From Spirochaetaceae bacterium UBA6243 (GTDB lineage: Bacteria; Spirochaetota; Spirochaetia; Treponematales; Rectinemataceae), in NCBI GenBank assembly GCA_002441395.1, contig DJVZ01000045.1, forward strand, positions 8,100-72,099: a stretch of 64,000 bases of DNA, in the 5' to 3' direction. The notes under the pieces are model-generated. The model had not been told where the DNA came from, ran no database searches, and saw only the letters and a list, made by a program, of their open reading frames with translations. This document shows, one piece after another, positions 58,557 through 64,000 of this stretch. The position numbers and the translations under genes were made by a program. Positions within the stretch are counted from its first letter, which is position 1. Every line of letters starts with the position of its first letter.

Positions 58557-60797
58557 CTACAGTGTCTCCTCTTCAATCGAAAGAATACTGGGAAGCGTGC
58601 GGAGCGCTTTCGCAACGCGCCTCAAATCTTCATGCGAATCGACCTCGAGGATGAAAAAACCAGAGAGTGTGCCGTCGCCGCGCTCCCCGAGTTTGCCCTC
58701 TTTGAGCCGGCCCGAGCACTTGCGCACCGTCGACTCGATTTCGGAGAAGATATCAACGGTTTTTTTGGTAGTGACGCGGTAGCGTGCCGTGGTGTTTATC
58801 GCCTCATCTTCCCATTTGACATCGATGCGCCGTTCGTCGAAATCCGCAATTGACATGAGCGAACGGCAGTCTTCGCGGTGGACTATGATGCCCCGGCCGC
58901 GGGACACATATCCGACGATGCGGTCCCCGGTCACCGGCTTGCAGCAGCCAGCGATGCGAATCATCATGTTGCGCATCCCGCCGACAGAGACCCCGGCCTT
59001 TTCGCTCCGGAGCACAAGGCCCGGCTTCAAACTATGAAACTCGACGACCGACGGAAATCCTTCATCTCTCCCGCGCTGGGCTTCGGCCTGCGCGCGATCC
59101 TGTGCATGGGGCCGGGCCTGTGGCGATTCTGCAGGGGCCTTTTCGCTCTTCCGGGCAGCTACGATGTGCTTGTCTATCGCGACGGCCTGCCCCGTCTGCA
59201 CGAGAAGCTGGCGAATTTTCGAGCGGGCTTTGCTCGTGTGGGCAATCTTGAGCCAGTTGAGGTTGGGCTTGGCGTTGGGCGAGGTGATGATGTCGACAAT
59301 CTGCGTATTCTGAAGTTCGGAATCGAGAGACGCGATGGTGCCGTTTACTTTCGCGCCGAGACAGTGGCCCCCCACGTCCGAGTGAATTGCGAAGGCAAAA
59401 TCGATGGGAGTTGATCCAGCGGGCAGCTCTATGACATCGCCCTTCGGCGTGAACACGAAGATGGAGTCGCGCAGGAGCTCGCGCTTGATCTCTTCGAGGT
59501 AACTGTCGCCTTCGGCGATAAACTGATTCCACTGCTTGAGCTTGTTGATAATGGGGAGGTCCTCGAGCTGCGGCAGTTCGGACGTCGTGCCCTTTTTATA
59601 GAGCCAATGCGACGCGACGCCATATTCGGCGACAAGATGCATCTCGCGAGTACGAATCTGTATTTCAAGCAGCTGACCACCGTACGCGAGGACGGTGGTG
59701 TGAAGACTCTGGTAGCCGTTCGATTTCGGCATGGCAATATAATCCTTGAACCGTCCGTCGATGGGCTTCCAGAGGCGATGCACAAGGCCCAACAGAGAGT
59801 AGCACTCATTGATGCTTTTGCAGATGATGCGTATGCCCAAAAGGTCATAGAGTTCCTCGGGACTTTTGCCGCGTTTCCGCATTTTCTGATATATCGAGTA
59901 AAAATGCTTGGCGCGCGCGCTCACTTCGACTTCAATTTCTTCTTTTGCCGCCGAGGAGAGAATCCTCTCAGTCACTTTTTTGAGAAATTCCTGGCGCGCA
60001 TCCTTGCGCACATTCACTATGTCCTTTATCTGATCAAACACTTCGCGGTTGAGCGACTTGAGCGACAAATCCTCCAGCTCATCCTTGAGCCATGAAATAC
60101 CGAGCCTGTCGGCGAGCGGCGCGTAGATATCGATACATTCGGTCGCAATCTCCTTCTGACGCTCCTCCGGCAGATACTTCAGCGTGCGCATGCTGTCGAG
60201 TTTGTCCGCAAGCTTGACGAGGATGACACGGATGTCGCTTGTGAGCGCGAAGAGCATCTTCCGCATCGTCTCGGCGGCGTGAACGGACTTGTTCTTCGCC
60301 CGCACGGACGAAAGCCTGTTGACGCCGGCCACGATCAGCGCCGTTTCCTTGCCATAGAGCTCTTCAATGTGCGGATCCGGGGCCGCAAGCAGAGAATTCA
60401 AGGCACCGGCATCTTTTTCCTTCCGCGTACGACCGGATTTGCCTTGTGGCGATGGTACTTTATTCGGGTTCTGTGCTGCACTGCTCTGAGGTTGCCCGCC
60501 GCTGTCTGGCTTATTTGAACTCTCCTGCGCGGAATTTGGCACCGGCGAAAAACCGGAGACGCGATCCACTGTTGTATCGTGGAGGAGCCCGGCCAAAATC
60601 GATTCCAAATCCATGCCGAGTTCGAGCAGAATTTCAGCGACGCGTACATCATGATAGAACGCTGGCTCACCCGAAGCGCGTTTTCTGTCGCCATGGGTAC
60701 TTTGAGTATATTCCGCGGCGCTTGACAGAAAATTCTTTTCCTCAGCGTTAAAACGATGTTCAGCCTTCGAAAGAAAATTCTGTAGTATTTCATCCAT
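58557..60797 (-). CDS. rel: Rel/SpoT-family (p)ppGpp synthetase with degenerate hydrolase site
   Basis: 746 residues in the long RelA/SpoT order: HD hydrolase domain (about 1-190), synthetase domain (about 225-385), TGS (about 400-460), linker and C-terminal ACT-type domain. The synthetase pattern is intact: GRFKDYIAMPKSNGYQSLHTT, and EIQIRTREMH with AEYGVASHW. In the hydrolase domain H49 and H73-D74 remain, but HDxxED reads HDTTVD (E replaced by V77), and the Asn of ADRLHNM reads ADKLDSM. A roughly 50-residue Ser/Pro/Gln/Lys-rich insertion (about 82-130) splits this domain. It is thus likely a synthetase-dominant enzyme. The start at 60797 overlaps prmC by 8 nt. Confidence 0.9.
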   Translation of the reverse strand: MDEILQNFLSKAEHRFNAEEKNFLSSAAEYTQSTHGDRKRASGEPAFYHDVRVAEILLELGMDLESILAGLLHDTTVDRVSGFSPVPNSAQESSNKPDSGGQPQSSAAQNPNKVPSPQGKSGRTRKEKDAGALNSLLAAPDPHIEELYGKETALIVAGVNRLSSVRAKNKSVHAAETMRKMLFALTSDIRVILVKLADKLDSMRTLKYLPEERQKEIATECIDIYAPLADRLGISWLKDELEDLSLKSLNREVFDQIKDIVNVRKDARQEFLKKVTERILSSAAKEEIEVEVSARAKHFYSIYQKMRKRGKSPEELYDLLGIRIICKSINECYSLLGLVHRLWKPIDGRFKDYIAMPKSNGYQSLHTTVLAYGGQLLEIQIRTREMHLVAEYGVASHWLYKKGTTSELPQLEDLPIINKLKQWNQFIAEGDSYLEEIKRELLRDSIFVFTPKGDVIELPAGSTPIDFAFAIHSDVGGHCLGAKVNGTIASLDSELQNTQIVDIITSPNAKPNLNWLKIAHTSKARSKIRQLLVQTGQAVAIDKHIVAARKSEKAPAESPQARPHAQDRAQAEAQRGRDEGFPSVVEFHSLKPGLVLRSEKAGVSVGGMRNMMIRIAGCCKPVTGDRIVGYVSRGRGIIVHREDCRSLMSIADFDERRIDVKWEDEAINTTARYRVTTKKTVDIFSEIESTVRKCSGRLKEGKLGERGDGTLSGFFILEVDSHEDLRRVAKALRTLPSILSIEEETL

Positions 60798-61650
60798 GAT
60801 GAGCACCTGCCACTCTTGTTCTTCCCGCAAGATCCTTCCACGTTCTAATGTCGCAAAATCCTTCCTTTTCGAATAGGGCTGTCGCTTCAGGGATCTGGAA
60901 AGGATCCATTTCCAATAATAATACACCATTTTGGGATAAAAATTTATGCCCCTCCATGATTATCGCCCGGACGAATTTCATGCCATCGATGCCTCCGTCA
61001 AGGGCGAGGAGGGGGTCTTTCCAGCCGTCGCCGACGAGCCGCTCGGCCTGCGCGCGGGAGACGTAGGGCGGATTCGCCGCGATGAGATCGAATCTTCCTT
61101 CAATACTGAAAAAGAGATCGGACTCGATGAAGCTGATCGATGGGGACGGCAGAAGCCGCCGGGCGTTTTCCCTTGCGACATCCAGGGCAGAAGGCGAGAC
61201 ATCGGAGGCTGACACCCGCCACTGCGGCCTTTCGGCGGCGATGCTGACGGCGACCGCTCCCGTCCCCGTGCACATATCAAGCACGGAGAGATGGCTGGCC
61301 CCTTCGCCTGTATTGAAGGCTTTTGAAAGCGCGTCGCCCGACTCGAGCGCGGCATCCACGAGCACTTCCGTGTCCTGGCGCGGCGAAAGCACATTGTCGT
61401 TTACCAGAAATTCGCGCCCGAAAAACTCGCGGAAACCCCGGATGTGCGCAACGCTTTCGCCGCGCCGCCGCCGCTCGACCATCTCATGAAAAGAAGTCGG
61501 CACATTCTCCACCCGATCCGGAAGCATCGCCAGCACCTTCTCCTTGGGAAGGTCCAGGCTGCAGCACAGCAGCAGAACCGCGTCGAGGAAGGGTGTTTCG
61601 CTTGAAGAGAAAGAGTGTGCCGCCTCGAGAAGCATATCTCTGTAGGTCAT
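60790..61650 (-). CDS. prmC: Release-factor glutamine methyltransferase PrmC
   Basis: 286 residues. It methylates the glutamine of the GGQ motif in peptide-chain release factors. An N-terminal helical domain (about 1-75) is followed by a SAM domain with LDMCTGTGAVAVSIA and the diagnostic AANPPYVSRAQ, which binds the substrate glutamine. The start at 61650 overlaps the prfA stop as ATGA, so enzyme and substrate are translationally coupled. A frame to 61695 is rejected. Confidence 0.93.
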   Translation of the reverse strand: MTYRDMLLEAAHSFSSSETPFLDAVLLLCCSLDLPKEKVLAMLPDRVENVPTSFHEMVERRRRGESVAHIRGFREFFGREFLVNDNVLSPRQDTEVLVDAALESGDALSKAFNTGEGASHLSVLDMCTGTGAVAVSIAAERPQWRVSASDVSPSALDVARENARRLLPSPSISFIESDLFFSIEGRFDLIAANPPYVSRAQAERLVGDGWKDPLLALDGGIDGMKFVRAIIMEGHKFLSQNGVLLLEMDPFQIPEATALFEKEGFCDIRTWKDLAGRTRVAGAHHG

Positions 61651-62726
61651 GCCATTTCGCGCCCGCCTGATTCGAAGGTCTGCTGTTTGCCCCACGCCAC
61701 CAGCGCTTCGAGCAATTCATCGAGCTCGCCTTCCATGATGAGATCGAGTTTATAGAGCGTCAGGTCGATCCGGTGATCCGTGAGGCGGTTCTGCGGAAAA
61801 TTGTAAGTCCGTATGCGCTCGGAGCGGTCCCCTGTCCCCACCTGACTGCGCCTCTCGGCGGAGCGCTCGGCCTGACGTTTCTCGTCCTCGATCTCGAAGA
61901 GCCTCGCGCGGAGAATGCGCATGGCCTTGGCCTTGTTCTTGATCTGGCTCTTTTCGTCCTGACAGTGCACCACGATGCCGGTGGGAAGGTGCGTGATGCG
62001 CACCGCGGAATCCGTCGTGTTGACGCTCTGTCCGCCCGGTCCGGAGGAACGCATGACATCTATGCGCAGATCCTCGGGCTTTATCTCGATCTCCGTCTCT
62101 TCCATTTCGGGCAACACGGCGACCGTCACCGCGCTCGTGTGAATTCTGCCCGAGTTTTCGGTCGCGGGCACACGCTGCACCCGATGAACGCCGGATTCAT
62201 AGCGGAGTCTTTCATACGCGGCACCGCCCGAAATCGAAAAAATGATCTCTTTTATGCCGCCGAGCTCAGTCTCGTTCATGTTCATGACTTCGAGATTCCA
62301 TCCGTGACCATCCGCGTACCGGGTGTACATACGGTAAAGGTCGGCAGCAAACAGCGCCGCCTCCTCCCCACCCGTGCCCGCGCGTATCTCCATGATGACC
62401 GCTTTATCGGCGAACGGATCGCGCGGCATAAGGAGTGACTTCAGTCTTTCCTCAAGCACGAGGGAGCGGCTCCGAAGCTGCAGCAGCTCCTGTTCGGCAA
62501 GTTCTTTCAATTCATCATCCTGCCCGTCTTCCACGAGCGCTTCGGTCTCGTGAATTGAAAAGGCAATCCTCTGCGTTTCGTCGAATGTCTCGATGACTTC
62601 GGAAAGGCGCGCACGCTCTTTCATCAGAGCGCGGTATTTCTGTTGGTCGCGAAGAATATCCGCTTTCGAAATGAGTTCCTCTATTTCAGCGATGCGGGAT
62701 CGCATCTGTTGTATTCGTTCCATCAC
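61647..62726 (-). CDS. prfA: Peptide chain release factor 1
   Basis: 359 residues if GTG 62726 is used; an ATG follows as the second codon. RF1 reads UAA and UAG. The anticodon-like PxT motif is PAT in QRVPATENSGR, and the catalytic GGQ is in SSGPGGQSVN. There is no programmed frameshift, as expected for RF1 rather than RF2. The promoter at 62733-62762 ends exactly 6 nt before the GTG and no ribosome site is present, so the leaderless mRNA would start at GTG. It is the first gene of prfA-prmC-rel. Confidence 0.95.
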   Translation of the reverse strand: MMERIQQMRSRIAEIEELISKADILRDQQKYRALMKERARLSEVIETFDETQRIAFSIHETEALVEDGQDDELKELAEQELLQLRSRSLVLEERLKSLLMPRDPFADKAVIMEIRAGTGGEEAALFAADLYRMYTRYADGHGWNLEVMNMNETELGGIKEIIFSISGGAAYERLRYESGVHRVQRVPATENSGRIHTSAVTVAVLPEMEETEIEIKPEDLRIDVMRSSGPGGQSVNTTDSAVRITHLPTGIVVHCQDEKSQIKNKAKAMRILRARLFEIEDEKRQAERSAERRSQVGTGDRSERIRTYNFPQNRLTDHRIDLTLYKLDLIMEGELDELLEALVAWGKQQTFESGGREMA

Positions 62727-62732
62727 GGATGA

Positions 62733-62762
62733 ATGGTAGCCTGTTTGAGGCTAACGGTTCAA
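62733..62762 (-). promoter_or_regulatory. Leaderless promoter for prfA-prmC-rel
   Basis: Minus strand: TTGAAC (62757-62762), 18-nt spacer, TACCAT (62733-62738), then exactly 6 nt to GTG 62726. It is back to back with the serS promoter, 7 nt apart. Confidence 0.65.
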
Positions 62763-62769
62763 CTCCCGC

Positions 62770-62798
62770 TTGCGCGAGTACGCGCGTGCCGATACTAT
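62770..62798 (+). promoter_or_regulatory. Leaderless promoter for serS
   Basis: TTGCGC (62770-62775), 17-nt spacer, TACTAT (62793-62798), then exactly 6 nt to the ATG at 62805. No ribosome site is present. Confidence 0.7.
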
Positions 62799-62804
62799 CT
62801 AGCC

Positions 62805-64000
62805 ATGCTCGACATACGTTTTATCAAAGATAATCTGGATGCGGTCCGGCAAAATATTCGCGATCGCTATATGAACGCGGATGCCGATCTGGTGGTCTCA
62901 CTCTACGACAAGCGCAATGGCACGCTTCGCGAACTTGAGGACGCCAGGCGTCTCAGGAACGAGAATGCGCAGGCGATGAAATCTCCCTTGTCCGCGGAAG
63001 ATCGCGCACGTCGCATCGAAGAGGGCAAACGGCTCAAAGAGACGATCGCCCGCCTCGAATCGGAACTTCAGGAAGTCGAAACGTCATTTGCCGCTGAAAT
63101 GGCCAAAATTCCGAACATGGCCCATCCCATGGCGCCCCGTGGAAAAGAGGACAAGGACAACCTTGAAGTAAAACGCGTCGGCGTCCCGACAAGCTTTGAT
63201 TTTCCTCCGAAGGACCACGTCGAGCTCGGCCAGAGTCTCGACATCATAGACTTTGACACGGCGACGAAAGTTTCGGGGACGAAATTCTATTACTTAAAAA
63301 ATGAAGGTGTCATCCTCGAGCTCGCGCTCGTGCGCTATGCCCTGGATATTCTTTCAAAGCATGGTTTCACGCTGATGACCACGCCGGATGTCGCAAAGAC
63401 CGAAATTCTGGAAGGCATCGGCTTCAACCCACGGGGGGCGGAATCGAACGTCTACACGCTGGAAGGTGAAGGGACCTGTCTCATCGGCACGGCGGAGATC
63501 ACGCTCGGCGGATACCACAGCGGCGCGGTCCTTGAAAACGAGCAGCTGCCCATCCGCTTTGCGGGCGTATCCCACTGCTTCAGGAGAGAAGCCGGGGCGG
63601 CGGGCCAATTCTCAAAGGGCCTCTACCGCGTGCATCAGTTTACGAAAGTCGAGATGTTCGTGTACTGCCTGCCGGAGGACTCCGGTCAAATCCACGAGGA
63701 GCTCCGCGCAATCGAGGAAGAGATTTTTTCGAGCCTCGATATTCCTTTCCGGGTCGTCGATACGTGCACGGGCGATCTCGGGGCTCCCGCCTATCGCAAG
63801 TGGGACCTGGAAGCGTGGATGCCCGGGCGCAACAGCGGCGAATGGGGAGAAATCACCTCAACTTCAAATTGCACCGACTATCAGGCTCGCAGGCTCAATG
63901 TGCGCTACAGGGATGAAGAGGGAAAAAACCGCTTTGTGCACATGCTGAACGGCACCGCCGTGGCTTGTTCACGCGCGATTATTTCAATACTCGAGAATTT
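62805..64000 (+). CDS. serS: Seryl-tRNA synthetase (partial, runs off window end)
   Basis: An open frame of 398 codons from ATG 62805 with no stop before the window end. Class II synthetase that charges tRNA-Ser (and tRNA-Sec where present). The N-terminal coiled-coil tRNA arm (about 30-105) is followed by the catalytic core. TAEITLGG, motif 2 FRREAGAAGQFSKGLYRVHQF (split at 20 residues in families), KVEMF, and motif 3 LNGTAVACSRAI near the end are all visible. Typical SerRS has about 425 residues, so only about 25-30 are missing. The start is fixed by the leaderless promoter and the conserved beginning MLDIRFI. Confidence 0.95.
   Translation, partial: MLDIRFIKDNLDAVRQNIRDRYMNADADLVVSLYDKRNGTLRELEDARRLRNENAQAMKSPLSAEDRARRIEEGKRLKETIARLESELQEVETSFAAEMAKIPNMAHPMAPRGKEDKDNLEVKRVGVPTSFDFPPKDHVELGQSLDIIDFDTATKVSGTKFYYLKNEGVILELALVRYALDILSKHGFTLMTTPDVAKTEILEGIGFNPRGAESNVYTLEGEGTCLIGTAEITLGGYHSGAVLENEQLPIRFAGVSHCFRREAGAAGQFSKGLYRVHQFTKVEMFVYCLPEDSGQIHEELRAIEEEIFSSLDIPFRVVDTCTGDLGAPAYRKWDLEAWMPGRNSGEWGEITSTSNCTDYQARRLNVRYRDEEGKNRFVHMLNGTAVACSRAIISILEN

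Noticed and set aside
62805..64000. serS as a broken gene
   Set aside because: The frame is intact to the last base; it is cut only by the window end.

Overview
The window is an ordinary chromosomal segment of a free-living, probably anaerobic bacterium with moderately high GC. A spirochaete (Spirochaetota, Treponema/Rectinema-like) is the best guess. The supports are the fused aspartate carbamoyltransferase PyrBI, a TmpC/PnrA-type nucleoside-binding protein with its own ABC transporter, an Rsm22-like methyltransferase and an inner-membrane HD-GYP protein. None of these is decisive. There are no insertion sequences, CRISPR arrays, prophage genes or rRNA genes. The three tRNA genes (Asp-GTC, Pro-CGG, Leu-TAA) do not encode their CCA ends.

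Layout. 0-8 kb: RNA methyltransferases, pyrBI, a kinase-like/BON protein, an EamA exporter, threonine dehydrogenase and the Rsm22-like gene. 8-13 kb: tRNA-Asp and tRNA-Pro, three small secreted beta-rich proteins and lysA. 12.6-17 kb: a leftward nagA-alr-dapF-M20 peptidase run for amino sugar and cell-wall/lysine metabolism. 17-20.8 kb: a HAD phosphatase, tRNA-Leu, a CNB protein and an amylosucrase. 20.8-29.3 kb: nucleoside ABC transporter, pstSCA phosphate transporter, nucleoside-binding lipoprotein-like protein and deoC. 29.4-32.6 kb: an alarmone-hydrolase-like HD protein coupled to valS.

32.8-47 kb is the most distinctive part. It holds an acyl-CoA ligase, a thiolase, two alpha/beta hydrolases, a complete Liv-type ABC transporter, two divergent KAS III-like condensing enzymes, a CoA-transferase and a regulator with two TetR domains. 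This looks like an inducible uptake, activation and C-C bond-forming or cleaving pathway for an unidentified carboxylic acid. Two matching 16-bp candidate operators sit at the start of the two divergent transcripts.

47-58.5 kb: a PadR/HAAS-DUF4097 pair, tatD-tcdA-aminotransferase, a PH-like and HD protein pair, HD-GYP phosphodiesterase, DUF2007, Xaa-Pro aminopeptidase, an XRE regulator and an M16 protein lacking its zinc motif. 58.5-64 kb: rel-prmC-prfA, divergent from serS, which runs off the window end.

Two cross-cutting observations stand out. First, many genes have a good sigma70-like promoter whose -10 box ends exactly 6 nt before the start codon (serS, prfA, the M24 peptidase, the M16 gene, tatD, HAD and others). 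This predicts leaderless mRNAs and fixes several start codons, including two GTG starts. Second, several conserved enzymes lack textbook catalytic residues: DapF (both Cys to Ser), DeoC (Schiff-base Lys to Gln), the Rel hydrolase domain, M16 and one or both KAS III-like proteins.
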